From CBDEUK01 sp965250225 (GTDB lineage Bacteria > Pseudomonadota > Gammaproteobacteria > Eutrophobiales > Eutrophobiaceae): a stretch of 64,000 nt of DNA. This document shows positions 25,719 through 34,899 of this stretch, piece by piece (the first letter of the stretch is position 1; the number at the start of each line of letters is the position of its first letter). The notes under the pieces were generated by a model. It saw only the letters and a program-made list of their open reading frames with translations, ran no database searches and was not told where the DNA came from. Location: positions 38,673-102,672 of the forward strand of contig CBDFNQ010000024.1 in the NCBI GenBank assembly GCA_965250225.1. Direction: 5' to 3'. Both the position numbers and the translations under genes were made by a program.

Positions 25719-26858
25719 TTGTATGTTATTGAGTATCGCTTGTTCAACCTGTTTCAAATCAGCGTCTACCTTTACAACTGGAGCAGTGCTTTGTTTTATA
25801 GCAGTATCTGGATCCTTCAAGCCATGACCTGTAAGTGTGCACACGATGGTACTGCCTGCAGGGATATTTCCTGAATTGATATCACGCATTGCACCGGCAA
25901 GTGATGTAGCAGATGCCGGTTCACAAAAGACACCTTCCTTTTCTGCCAGCAATTTTTGTGTCGCAAGAATTTCGTCATCAGTACATTCATCAAACCAGCC
26001 GCCGGATTCTTCTTTCACCTTCCAGGCATTGTCCCAGGATTGCGGATGACCAATGCGTATTGCTGTCGCAACTGTTTCTGGTTTATCAACCATCTGACCA
26101 CGTAAGAAAGGTGCTGAACCTGAGGCTTGATAACCCACCATGACTGGACGATTTTGAATGATGGCATCCTGATTGAGCGAACAATCGCCAGCACACAAAC
26201 TGCACGCTGCTGTTGTTTTCTCACCTTTGCTTGTAGCGTATTCGGAATAACCGATCCAGTGAGCAGTAATGTTTCCAGCATTGCCAACTGGCAAGCAATG
26301 ATAATCAGGCGCTTTGCTAAGTTCTTCAACGATCTCAAATGCCGCCGTTTTTTGCCCTTGTAAACGATACGGATTAATCGAATTGACAATAGTGACCGGC
26401 GCAGTTTCTCCAATCTCTTTCACCAATCGCATACCGTCATCAAAATTACCTTTTATTTGAATGATCACGGCACCTTCCATCATCGCCTGAGCCAGTTTCC
26501 CCTGGGCAATCTTACCATCGGGGATGAGAACAAAGGCCGTGATCCCTGCACGCGCAGCATAGGCTGCCGCCGAGGCAGAGGTGTTACCGGTTGAAGCACA
26601 AATAATAGCCTTTGAACCTGCTTCTACCGCCTTGGTAACCGCCATGGTCATGCCACGATCCTTGAATGAACCGGTTGGATTCATACCTTCATACTTGACG
26701 TAAATATCGACAGTATGATCCAACATAGTCGGAATGTTATTCAGACGAATTAATGGCGTATTACCTTCACCCAAACTGATGATTGGCGTACTGTCATCGA
26801 CTGGAAGACGATCTTTATAATGTTCTATTAAACCCGTGTAACGTTTTCTAAAAATCAT
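25713..26858 (-). CDS. thrC: Threonine synthase
   Basis: 381 residues of the shorter type. The PLP lysine is Lys66 in PTGSFKDRG, the phosphate-binding region includes STGNTSASAAAYAARAG, and PVGNAGNITAHW and CTLTGHGLKDP are conserved. It converts O-phosphohomoserine to threonine. An insert at about 210-236 carries three cysteines (219, 222, 226; CSLCAGDC) not usual in this enzyme. It is preceded by hom, as in a threonine operon. The stop codon is donated by the downstream heptamer array. Confidence 0.95.
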   Translation of the reverse strand: MIFRKRYTGLIEHYKDRLPVDDSTPIISLGEGNTPLIRLNNIPTMLDHTVDIYVKYEGMNPTGSFKDRGMTMAVTKAVEAGSKAIICASTGNTSASAAAYAARAGITAFVLIPDGKIAQGKLAQAMMEGAVIIQIKGNFDDGMRLVKEIGETAPVTIVNSINPYRLQGQKTAAFEIVEELSKAPDYHCLPVGNAGNITAHWIGYSEYATSKGEKTTAACSLCAGDCSLNQDAIIQNRPVMVGYQASGSAPFLRGQMVDKPETVATAIRIGHPQSWDNAWKVKEESGGWFDECTDDEILATQKLLAEKEGVFCEPASATSLAGAMRDINSGNIPAGSTIVCTLTGHGLKDPDTAIKQSTAPVVKVDADLKQVEQAILNNIQE

Positions 26859-26893
26859 TTCTTTTCACTATCCACTATTTACTATTTATTTGC
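26859..26893. repeat. Decayed heptamer spacer between hom and thrC
   Basis: The 35-base spacer reads as five 7-base units of the type CACTATT and TACTATT. The array starts right after the hom stop and runs to the thrC start. It has the same phase and similar content as the perfect arrays elsewhere in the window. Confidence 0.6.
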
Positions 26894-28207
26894 TCAAGCT
26901 AAGGTCTCAAGACGGATGCGCACCACTTCAGCAGTACAGGCATCCAGTGCTTCGATCTTGGCTATTGCCTGGTTCATAAATTTTTCTTTAATACATTGAG
27001 TAAGGATGATAACCGGAACATCGCCTTCATTCTCAGCAGGTTCTTTTTGGATGATTGCTTCAATACTGATACCCGCTTCACCCAATATACGTGTCACATC
27101 AGCTAGCACGCCAGGTTGGTCAACGACTTGTAATCGTAAATAATACGCCGTCTCTACTTCTTCCATAGCCAATATTGGAAAATTAGATAGCTCACTGGGT
27201 TGGAAAGCCAGGTGTGGCACGCGATTTTCTGGATCGGTTGTTAGTGCCCTGACAACATCAACGATATCCGCTATCACAGCAGAAGCTGTCGGTTCAGCAC
27301 CAGCCCCTGCACCGTAATATAATGTTGGGCCAACAGCATCGCCTTTCACAACCACTGCGTTCATAACGCCATCGACATTGGCGATCAAGCGTCGTTCAGG
27401 AATTAAAGTTGGGTGCACACGTAACTCAATGCCGTCTTCGGTCTTACGTGTAATTCCAAGGTGTTTGATTCGATAACCCAGTTCGCCGGCGTAGGCAACG
27501 TCCTGTAGTTCAATCTTTGAAATGCCCTCGGTATAGGTTTTCTCAAACTGTAGCGGCACGCCAAAGGCAATAGAACCCATAATTGTTAATTTGTGAGCTG
27601 CATCTATGCCCTCGACATCAAAGGTTGGATCAGCTTCGGCATACCCCAATGCCTGTGCTTCTTTCAGAACATCTGCGAAATCACGCCCTTTATCGCGCAT
27701 CTCAGTCAGGATAAAGTTACCCGTACCATTAATAATGCCTGCTGCCCAGATTAACTGATTCGCAGCCAGACCTTCGCGCATAGCCTTGATGATAGGAATG
27801 CCACCAGCCACCGCTGCTTCAAAGGCAACAGTAACGCCTTTATCATGTGCTGCTTTGAAAATCTCATTCCCATGCTTCGCAATCAATGCCTTGTTGGCCG
27901 TCACCACATGTTTACCATTTTCTATGGCCTTTAATACCAGTTCTTTCGCCGGCGAATAACCACCAATCAGTTCAACAATAATCTCTACTTCAGGGTCATT
28001 AACAACTTCAAAGGCGTCATCGGTAATGGTATTAATTTTATCCAGACCTTCGATGTCATCTGGATTGTATTCTTTTGCGGCGGCATGGCTTATCTCGATA
28101 TCTCGACCAGCACGACGGGCGATTTCTTCAGCATTTCGCGTTAACACACTGGCTGTGCCACCGCCGACGGTTCCAAGACCTAACAATCCAATCTTTACAG
28201 GTTTCAT
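26894..28207 (-). CDS. hom: Homoserine dehydrogenase
   Basis: 437 residues, typical of the monofunctional enzyme. An N-terminal NAD(P)-binding fold has GLLGLGTVGGG, then TANKALIAKHG and GIINGTGNFIL in the catalytic core, and a C-terminal ACT domain (about 350-430, LRLQVVDQPGVLADV). It reduces aspartate semialdehyde to homoserine, with likely feedback control by threonine through ACT. It is followed by thrC after 35 bases and preceded by an AlaC-like aminotransferase. Confidence 0.96.
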   Translation of the reverse strand: MKPVKIGLLGLGTVGGGTASVLTRNAEEIARRAGRDIEISHAAAKEYNPDDIEGLDKINTITDDAFEVVNDPEVEIIVELIGGYSPAKELVLKAIENGKHVVTANKALIAKHGNEIFKAAHDKGVTVAFEAAVAGGIPIIKAMREGLAANQLIWAAGIINGTGNFILTEMRDKGRDFADVLKEAQALGYAEADPTFDVEGIDAAHKLTIMGSIAFGVPLQFEKTYTEGISKIELQDVAYAGELGYRIKHLGITRKTEDGIELRVHPTLIPERRLIANVDGVMNAVVVKGDAVGPTLYYGAGAGAEPTASAVIADIVDVVRALTTDPENRVPHLAFQPSELSNFPILAMEEVETAYYLRLQVVDQPGVLADVTRILGEAGISIEAIIQKEPAENEGDVPVIILTQCIKEKFMNQAIAKIEALDACTAEVVRIRLETLA

Positions 28208-28232
28208 TTATTTTATATCTCGTATTCAGTTC

Positions 28233-29408
28233 TTAATTATTAAACATCATTTTTAAATTTCGAATGGCTTGTCGTGTCCTGTGTTCATTTTCAATCAGCG
28301 CGAAACGCACATGGTCATCGCCGTGCTGACCAAAACCAACACCGGGTGATACCGCTACCTTGGCTTCTAGTAATACCTTCTTACAAAATTCCAACGAGCC
28401 CATAGCTGCATATTGTTCTGGGATCGGTGCCCAGACAAACATCGTTGCCTTGGGTTTTTCCACCTTCCATCCTATGGAATTCAGGCCGTCGCATAATACA
28501 TCACGCCGTTGCCAATACATATTACGAATCTCAGAAACACATTGTTGATCACCTTCCAGGGCAGTAATAGCTGCTACCTGCATCGGTGTGTATAAACCAT
28601 AATCCAGATAGGATTTGATCCGTGCTAAAGCATTGACCAAAACAGGATTCCCAACCATGAAACCTATGCGCCAACCCGGCATATTGTAACTTTTAGACAT
28701 CGAAAAAAATTCAACAGCGATGTCTTTTGCACCAGCTACCTGCAAAATTGATGGTGCCGTATAGCCATCAAACACGATATCCGCATAGGCCAGATCCTGT
28801 ATCACCCAGATTTCATGTTCCCTGGCAAAGGCAATGACCTTCTCAAAAAAATCCAGTTCTACACATTCGGCAGTCGGGTTCCCTGGATAATTGATAAGCA
28901 TCATTTTTGGCTTCGGCCACATGTCGATGACTGCCCGTTCTAACTCGGCAAAGAAATCTACTCCAGAACCAACTGGAATATGCCGAACATCTGCGCCGGC
29001 AATTACCTGGCCAAAAGGATGGATTGGGTAAGCAGGATTTGGTACCAAAACCGTATCACCTCTATCAACCACTGCCATCGCTAGATGAGCAAGACCTTCT
29101 TTGGATCCAAGCGTCACAATAGCTTCCGATTCTGGATCGAGATCGACATCGTAACGCCTCTTGTACCAGTTACAGATCGCAGCACGAAGTCGTGGAATAC
29201 CGCGTGACATGGAATAACGGTGAGTATCATCCCGTTGAGCAGCCTCGACCATTTTATCGATAATATGTTTTGGTGTGGGTTGGTCTGGATTCCCCATGCC
29301 AAAATCAATAATGTCTTCGCCACGATGGCGCGCTTCCATCTTCAAATCGTTGACGATACTGAAGACATACGGGGGAAGCCGGTCAATTCTTGGAAAATTT
29401 TCGTTCAA
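28233..29408 (-). CDS. alaC: PLP aminotransferase, AlaC-like
   Basis: 391 residues, fold type I class I/II aminotransferase. The PLP lysine is in SMSKSYNMPGWRIGF, the Asn/Asp pair in NYPGNPTAE and QDLAYAD, and a C-terminal substrate arginine in VRFAL. It closely resembles AlaC, the glutamate-pyruvate aminotransferase commonly found just upstream of hom in gammaproteobacteria. It could alternatively act as an LL-diaminopimelate-type aminotransferase. Confidence 0.88.
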   Translation of the reverse strand: MNENFPRIDRLPPYVFSIVNDLKMEARHRGEDIIDFGMGNPDQPTPKHIIDKMVEAAQRDDTHRYSMSRGIPRLRAAICNWYKRRYDVDLDPESEAIVTLGSKEGLAHLAMAVVDRGDTVLVPNPAYPIHPFGQVIAGADVRHIPVGSGVDFFAELERAVIDMWPKPKMMLINYPGNPTAECVELDFFEKVIAFAREHEIWVIQDLAYADIVFDGYTAPSILQVAGAKDIAVEFFSMSKSYNMPGWRIGFMVGNPVLVNALARIKSYLDYGLYTPMQVAAITALEGDQQCVSEIRNMYWQRRDVLCDGLNSIGWKVEKPKATMFVWAPIPEQYAAMGSLEFCKKVLLEAKVAVSPGVGFGQHGDDHVRFALIENEHRTRQAIRNLKMMFNN

Positions 29409-29588
29409 AAGGAAATACCGTTTTTCTTGTTTGAAATTAAAGGAATGAGAATAATATTCCTACTTATTCTTCCGATTCTGAGGAACATAACAGATGCACT
29501 GATTGCCAGTCAATCTATCGATCATTATCTGCTAATATGTGCCTAATTGAAAAAACTATTCGCCTAAATTGAGCTATAAACAACACTT

Positions 29589-30419
29589 ATGACCCGAGTC
29601 GCCGTAATTCAGATGGTCAGCACTGATCACGTTTCTGAAAATCTCGAAACCGCTTCAGAACTGATCAATGCTGCCAGTAAAGAGGGCGCAGCATTCATAC
29701 TACTGCCTGAAAATTTTGCATTCATGGGCAAAGAAGAACAGGACAAACTGAATACCAGTGAACCTGCCGGTGAAGGCCCCATTCAGGACTTCCTCAGTCA
29801 ACAGGCCAAAACACATAATATCTGGCTATGTGGCGGCACCATACCCATGGCGACAAGTGCGCCCGACAAGATAACGGCCACTAGCCTTATAGTCGACCCG
29901 CAAGGAAAACTCTTCGCCCGCTACGACAAGATCCACTTATTTGATGTCTGCGTTGATAACGGCGATGAAAGTTATCAGGAATCGAGCACCTTTGTGCCGG
30001 GCGATGAGATCGTTGTCGCCAGAACTCCTTTTGCAAATATTGGTATGAGTGTTTGTTATGATCTACGCTTCCCAGAATTATACAGAAAAATGCATGACCA
30101 GCAGGTCAATCTGATCATTACGCCATCTGCTTTTACCTACACCACAGGAAAGAGTCACTGGGAGTCATTACTCAAGGTACGTGCCGTTGAAAATCTAAGT
30201 TATGTGATGGCCTCTAGTCAAGGCGGCTTGCATGTTAATGACAGAAAGACCTGGGGACACAGCATGATCGTAAGTCCCTGGGGCGAAGTGCTTGCCTGTG
30301 TAGATTCCGGCCCTGGATTTGCCTGCGCTGATCTGGACATGCAGACACTAGAAACACTTCGAAAAAACTTCCCAGCACTTGAACACAGGAAGATTGATAC
30401 CTATGACGTGAAACGTTAA
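29589..30419 (+). CDS. Nitrilase-superfamily amidase, Nit/deaminated glutathione amidase-like
   Basis: 276 residues, a single carbon-nitrogen hydrolase domain. The catalytic triad is visible as Glu41 in LLPENF, Lys in RYDKIHLFD and Cys in VCYDLRFPE. The closest known function is repair hydrolysis of deaminated glutathione (Nit1/YbeM), inferred from similarity. It lies directly upstream of tldD, a common pairing in gammaproteobacteria. The 180 bases before it are shared with the divergent aminotransferase gene. Confidence 0.9.
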   Translation: MTRVAVIQMVSTDHVSENLETASELINAASKEGAAFILLPENFAFMGKEEQDKLNTSEPAGEGPIQDFLSQQAKTHNIWLCGGTIPMATSAPDKITATSLIVDPQGKLFARYDKIHLFDVCVDNGDESYQESSTFVPGDEIVVARTPFANIGMSVCYDLRFPELYRKMHDQQVNLIITPSAFTYTTGKSHWESLLKVRAVENLSYVMASSQGGLHVNDRKTWGHSMIVSPWGEVLACVDSGPGFACADLDMQTLETLRKNFPALEHRKIDTYDVKR

Positions 30420-30453
30420 GAACGAAGGATGTATATTATCATGATTTTTTTTG

Positions 30454-30516
30454 TCTCACGTTTAACGCTTCACATAAATAACTTTGAACTCTGAACCAGG
30501 AAACCCGAACTTTGAG
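30454..30516. repeat. Decayed heptamer spacer between nit and tldD
   Basis: Nine consecutive 7-base units are in phase, beginning with TCTCACG, TTTAACG and CTTCACA and changing to CTTTGAA-type units (CTCTGAA, CCAGGAA, ACCCGAA, CTTTGAG). The last unit reaches the start of tldD, where it would supply the spurious upstream TTG start. The unit differs from the ATTCCCT family but the period is the same. Confidence 0.65.
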
Positions 30517-30520
30517 CCTT

Positions 30521-31963
30521 ATGACCAACTCTCTCAATATTGCCGAAGAACAATTGCTTTCCAACACGGGATTACAAACCAGTGATGTGGAAAAAACATT
30601 AAATCAACTCATGTCGCATGATGTAGATCACGGAGATTTATATTTCGAAGCCAGTCGTGCCGAATCATGGGTACTGGAAGATGGCATCGTTCGCGAAGGC
30701 AGTCATAGTATCGACCAGGGCGTCGGTATTCGCGCCATCAGTGGTGAGAAAACCGGTTTTGCCTATTCTGATGAAATCATTTCACCCGCATTAATACAAG
30801 CCGCACAATCCGCAAGAGCTATTGCCAGGAGTGGTGGAGAGGGAGTACTTCAGGCCTGGAAAAAAACAGCCGCACCGGTTTTGTACAATCCAATGGATCC
30901 ACTAGCAACACTGAGCGCAGATGACAAAGTCGCCTTACTCAAACGCATGGATCAAGAAGCCAGACAAAAAGACCCACGGGTAAAACAAGTCATGATCGGT
31001 TTGTCCGGCTTAACAAATACCATACTAATTGCCTCCAGTGACGGAACCTATACTGCTGATGTGCGGCCATTGGTACGACTGAATGTGAATGTGATTGTTG
31101 AACAAAATGGTCGCCTGGAAAAAGGTGGTTCCGGAGGGGGAGGTCGTTTTGGTTATGAATATTTTATCAATGACGATATGGCATCCAGTTATGTGAAAGA
31201 AGCTGTTGATCAGGCGTTGGTAAATCTTGAAGCAGTTGATGCACCGGCAGGTCCAATGGCGGTTGTGCTAGGACCGGGTTGGCCAGGCATTTTGTTGCAT
31301 GAAGCCATTGGTCACGGTCTCGAAGGAGATTTTAATCGTAAAGGTACCTCTGCTTTTGCCGATCGTATTGGTGAACGCGTTGCAAGCCCGGAAGTCACTG
31401 TAGTAGATGACGGCACGATCCAGAATCGTCGTGGTTCATTAAATGTCGATGATGAAGGTGTACAGACACAATGCACAACCTTGATTGAACATGGCATCCT
31501 CAAAGGTTATTTACAAGATAAACACAATGCTAAACTCATGGGAGTGGCATCAACAGGAAATGGTCGTCGTGAATCCTATGCCCATTTAGTCATGCCAAGA
31601 ATGACCAACACCTACATGCTAGGTGGTCAACACAAACAGGAGGAAATTATTGCCTCGGTTGAAAAAGGTATTTTTGCAACTCAGTTTGGCGGTGGGCAGG
31701 TTGACATTACCAATGGAAAATTTGTCTTCAGCGCCTCTCAGGCCTATCTAATTGAAAATGGTAAAATAACGACACCAGTAAAAGGCGCAACAATTATCGG
31801 CAATGGCCCTGATGTATTAACCCGAGTATCAATGGTGGGCGATGATATGGAACTGGATAGTGGCATTGGTACTTGTGGCAAAGATGGTCAATCAGTTCCA
31901 GTCGGCGTTGGCCAACCGACGATCAAAATTGACGAGCTGACTGTTGGTGGTACGAATACCTGA
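30521..31963 (+). CDS. tldD: Metalloprotease TldD
   Basis: About 480 residues from the ATG at 30521 (an in-frame TTG three codons earlier lies in the heptamer repeat). The zinc-binding HEAIGHGLEGD motif lies near residue 260 and GGGQVDITNG and the ISGEKTGFAYSD block are conserved. TldD acts with PmbA/TldE in the cytosol on unfolded peptides, for example in microcin and CcdA processing. The partner gene is not in the window. It is preceded by the nit gene, the usual order. Confidence 0.96.
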   Translation: MTNSLNIAEEQLLSNTGLQTSDVEKTLNQLMSHDVDHGDLYFEASRAESWVLEDGIVREGSHSIDQGVGIRAISGEKTGFAYSDEIISPALIQAAQSARAIARSGGEGVLQAWKKTAAPVLYNPMDPLATLSADDKVALLKRMDQEARQKDPRVKQVMIGLSGLTNTILIASSDGTYTADVRPLVRLNVNVIVEQNGRLEKGGSGGGGRFGYEYFINDDMASSYVKEAVDQALVNLEAVDAPAGPMAVVLGPGWPGILLHEAIGHGLEGDFNRKGTSAFADRIGERVASPEVTVVDDGTIQNRRGSLNVDDEGVQTQCTTLIEHGILKGYLQDKHNAKLMGVASTGNGRRESYAHLVMPRMTNTYMLGGQHKQEEIIASVEKGIFATQFGGGQVDITNGKFVFSASQAYLIENGKITTPVKGATIIGNGPDVLTRVSMVGDDMELDSGIGTCGKDGQSVPVGVGQPTIKIDELTVGGTNT

Positions 31964-31968
31964 GTTAT

Positions 31969-32487
31969 ATGCAGAGAAAACTAATAATTATCGGAGTCCG
32001 CCATAGCTTCCAGTGTGGTATAGCCCCGTACACTGACGAACAAATAGCAACCCTTAAAAAATATGTTTCTGAAATCTGTGAATCTAAAAATATTCAACAA
32101 ATTGCTGAGGAAATGACTGAAGATGCTTTGGAAAAAGAAAATGTCACTGAAACTATTTTTTCCTCAGTTGCTATTAGCCATAAGATTGCCCATGAATATA
32201 TAGATATAAATAATCATCTTCGCTCTGTACTAGGCATTGATGACTATGCAATAGGGACGATAGCTGCAGATGAATGTGGCGGCATTGCACAGCAATGTAT
32301 AATTGATAAATATAACAACGAATTAACTGATACAGTCCGGAAACGAGTCTGGTATGCAAAACTTCTTTTTCTAAATAAATGGCCTACTCTCCTCATTTGC
32401 GGGGTTAACCATGTTAATAGTCTTGCAAATTTATGTAACAAATTAGGGCATGAAGTACATATCGAGGACAGTGATTATAAGTCCTAA
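31969..32487 (+). CDS. Unknown small protein downstream of tldD
   Basis: 172 residues, starting five bases after the tldD stop and so probably cotranscribed. I do not recognise the family. It begins IIGVRHS and ends with ICGVNHVNSLANLC, two GxxH-type blocks that faintly recall TraB/PrgY-type proteins. The similarity is too weak for a functional call. No signal peptide or membrane helix is seen; it has seven cysteines. It converges on the LpxR-like gene with a 12-base gap. Confidence 0.65.
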   Translation: MQRKLIIIGVRHSFQCGIAPYTDEQIATLKKYVSEICESKNIQQIAEEMTEDALEKENVTETIFSSVAISHKIAHEYIDINNHLRSVLGIDDYAIGTIAADECGGIAQQCIIDKYNNELTDTVRKRVWYAKLLFLNKWPTLLICGVNHVNSLANLCNKLGHEVHIEDSDYKS

Positions 32488-32499
32488 ACAAACGTATTA

Positions 32500-33561
32500 T
32501 TAATAAGTATACGACAGGTTAATCGAACCAAAATTCTGGGTGTTTTCCTGACCTTTAAATTCTTTGGTGCGTAACACCTGTGAATACGACAATTTAATCC
32601 CTTCATATGTCATGCTCGCTCCGATGACAAAATCACCAACCAGATTTTTTTTATCAATTTCATGACTGTCAGAAAAGGTATTGCCATCGAGAAAGATATC
32701 TCTTAAAACATATCGACCACTGGTCGCAGCAAACACATGGAGACTGAATCCATCTATACCTGATTTATAACGTGGATCATCTCTACCGGCCGGTGCGTTG
32801 GTATCTCCTGCAGGTCGGATCAAGGCTGTACCAAAGTCAGTTGGTAAATTCCAGCCAAAACGTACTTCAAGACCAGAACTCACATGACTGAAAATATTTC
32901 CGGCAGCAACACCGGCATGAACGATACTATCAAAGCCAAATTGCTTTCCAAGATCATTACGCGAATAGAAACGGTATTTACGATCATAAATTAAATTAAG
33001 ACCCGGCTCGGTTTTAATCTGATTATCCCAACCATTGGCTTTATCTATATTCCGAATACTGTGCACTAGATCCTGTGCCTGCTCACCAAGAGATAAATTC
33101 CCGGTAAAGCCTGCCTGAATTTCAAAGGTATCCAACCTGGTCCTGGTCTTGGTGTGAAACGCAGCGCTGGTATACAACCAACCACCATAAGGACGGTCAT
33201 CTGTTATTAATTCGGAACGCGAAGTATCCTGCGGCGTATATATTTTTTGGCCTATCGAAAAAGCAATATGCCTTTGTCTCTCCCGATCGTGATAAGGCAA
33301 TCTGGATGCGATTTCATCGGATAATTTTTTTAATGTTGGACTCTCATTTAGATAAGGGTGACTGTGAAACCATTCGAACTCAGGCGAAATCCAGCTAAAT
33401 TTAATACCATTAGTATAAAAACGATCCGTATTAGAAAACAAATCATTCTCAAACTGAAATGTGACTGTCCAGGAGTCCTGGGGTGGTTTATCTGCGAATG
33501 CAGAAGATGATAAGATCCATAAACTCGCAAAAATAATAACTTTCCATTTATCCAGATTCAT
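32500..33561 (-). CDS. LpxR-like outer-membrane lipid A deacylase family protein
   Basis: 353 residues. A signal peptide (about 1-23, ending SAFA) precedes a DUF2219/LpxR-type beta-barrel. Recognised blocks are FENDLFSNTDRFYTNGIKFSW, DRPYGGWLY and the GLEVRFGWNLPTDFG region, and the C-terminus ends in an aromatic residue (INLSYTY), as usual for outer-membrane barrels. LpxR removes a 3'-acyloxyacyl chain from lipid A; whether this homologue is active cannot be told. It lies between an unknown gene and an MFS gene. Confidence 0.85.
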   Translation of the reverse strand: MNLDKWKVIIFASLWILSSSAFADKPPQDSWTVTFQFENDLFSNTDRFYTNGIKFSWISPEFEWFHSHPYLNESPTLKKLSDEIASRLPYHDRERQRHIAFSIGQKIYTPQDTSRSELITDDRPYGGWLYTSAAFHTKTRTRLDTFEIQAGFTGNLSLGEQAQDLVHSIRNIDKANGWDNQIKTEPGLNLIYDRKYRFYSRNDLGKQFGFDSIVHAGVAAGNIFSHVSSGLEVRFGWNLPTDFGTALIRPAGDTNAPAGRDDPRYKSGIDGFSLHVFAATSGRYVLRDIFLDGNTFSDSHEIDKKNLVGDFVIGASMTYEGIKLSYSQVLRTKEFKGQENTQNFGSINLSYTY

Positions 33562-33611
33562 TAATATTTTTAACCCAATTTACATCTATTTCAAATTTAA
33601 CAATATGTTCA

Positions 33612-34790
33612 TCAATGGCACTTCTCATCCTGTGATAATGGAGCGACCCAACGCCAGCTGATCAACAACGCAATAAAACACAAAGACGCTGCGCCAATAA
33701 AAGTAATAGTTTGACCAACGCCCTCCCAGGAATAACCACTAATAAAACTACCCAATGTTAAACCAGCCCCAAAACTCATACTACTATAAATAGCCTGACC
33801 TCGGCCTTGTATCGAACCAGTAAAGTGTTCATGAAACAAACTGATGGCACAAGCATGATACAAACCAAAGCTGGCAGCATGTAATAACTGGGCAAAAATT
33901 AATATGGCCATGTGTTCAATAAAAAAAGCGATTAATATCCAACGCATTCCTGCCAGGAACAAACTCAACATTAACAAATGTTTGATGCTGAATTTCTGAC
34001 TCAAGCGGTGCATGTATAGAAAAACAAATACCTCTGCGATCACACCTAATGCCCACATCTTGCCAATAAAACTCAAACTGTAATGATGGCCTTCAAGATA
34101 GATTGAGTAAAATGTGTAGTAAGGAGCATGACTGGCCTGCATTAAAAAACAGGTTATTATCAATGCAATCACTTGTGGCTTTTTTAATGTTTGTATGATC
34201 GATTGCCGCGTCTCATCTTTTGTGACATGACTACTATCCGATAACATAAAGCTGTTTGCACTGATCAATATCATAATTATGAATATGACCGGGAGCAGAT
34301 AAACTATCTCTTTATGCTCAAATAAAACACCCAACAGCCAGACCGTTAATACAAATCCAATCGACCCCCAAACCCGGATCCGTGAATAGCCATGATGTGA
34401 ATCGCCAAGATGGTTTAATGTAATAACTTCAAACTGCGGTAGGGTCGCATTCCAGAAAAAACCAAAACACAACATAACCAAAGCGAGTCCCCAAAAAGAA
34501 TCTGTAAAGAAAACACCCGCAAAGGCAATCATTGAAATAATTGAACCAAGACGAATAATAGACATTCGCCGTCCATGATGATCTGCCAACCAACCCCAAA
34601 TGTTCGGCGCTATGATCTTGCTGGCAACCAGAATAGCTGTTAGTTGACCAATCGCCCTGGCATCAAAATCAATCGATTGAAGATATAAGGACCAATAAGG
34701 CAGGATCGCACCTAGCGCGGCAAAGTAAACAAAATAGAAACCCGATAAGCGCCAATAAGGAACACCCTTTGGGTATTTGTGAAGCGTCAT
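33612..34790 (-). CDS. MFS transporter, HcaT-like
   Basis: 392 residues with about 12 hydrophobic segments. The loop motif DHHGRRMSIIRLG after TM2 is the MFS signature, and the N-terminus YWRLSGFYFVYFAALGAILPYWSLYL matches the 3-phenylpropionate permease (HcaT) type. Proteins of this kind are common in gammaproteobacteria without a known aromatic substrate, so the substrate is left open. Its start codon lies inside the heptamer spacer shared with aroC. Confidence 0.85.
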   Translation of the reverse strand: MTLHKYPKGVPYWRLSGFYFVYFAALGAILPYWSLYLQSIDFDARAIGQLTAILVASKIIAPNIWGWLADHHGRRMSIIRLGSIISMIAFAGVFFTDSFWGLALVMLCFGFFWNATLPQFEVITLNHLGDSHHGYSRIRVWGSIGFVLTVWLLGVLFEHKEIVYLLPVIFIIMILISANSFMLSDSSHVTKDETRQSIIQTLKKPQVIALIITCFLMQASHAPYYTFYSIYLEGHHYSLSFIGKMWALGVIAEVFVFLYMHRLSQKFSIKHLLMLSLFLAGMRWILIAFFIEHMAILIFAQLLHAASFGLYHACAISLFHEHFTGSIQGRGQAIYSSMSFGAGLTLGSFISGYSWEGVGQTITFIGAASLCFIALLISWRWVAPLSQDEKCH

Positions 34791-34899
34791 AGTTTAAACG
34801 TGAAGCGTATGACGTGAAAAGTGAAATATTAAAAATGAAACGTGAAGCATAAAAATCATCATTTAATTGTTTTACTTTTAACTATTCGCTATTAACTTT
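34778..34899. repeat. Heptamer spacer between aroC and the MFS gene
   Basis: The whole spacer keeps a 7-base period. From 34778 to about 34854 the consensus is CGTGAAA (CGTGAAG, CGTATGA, CGTGAAA, AGTGAAA, AATGAAA). From about 34855 to the aroC stop it becomes TATTAAC-like. Coding strand, the second part begins at the TAG stop of aroC. The period also enters the first codons of the MFS gene. Confidence 0.7.

Noticed and set aside
25561..25827. Open frame through the thrC-side repeats
   Set aside because: It is a translation of the heptamer array running into the antisense of thrC.
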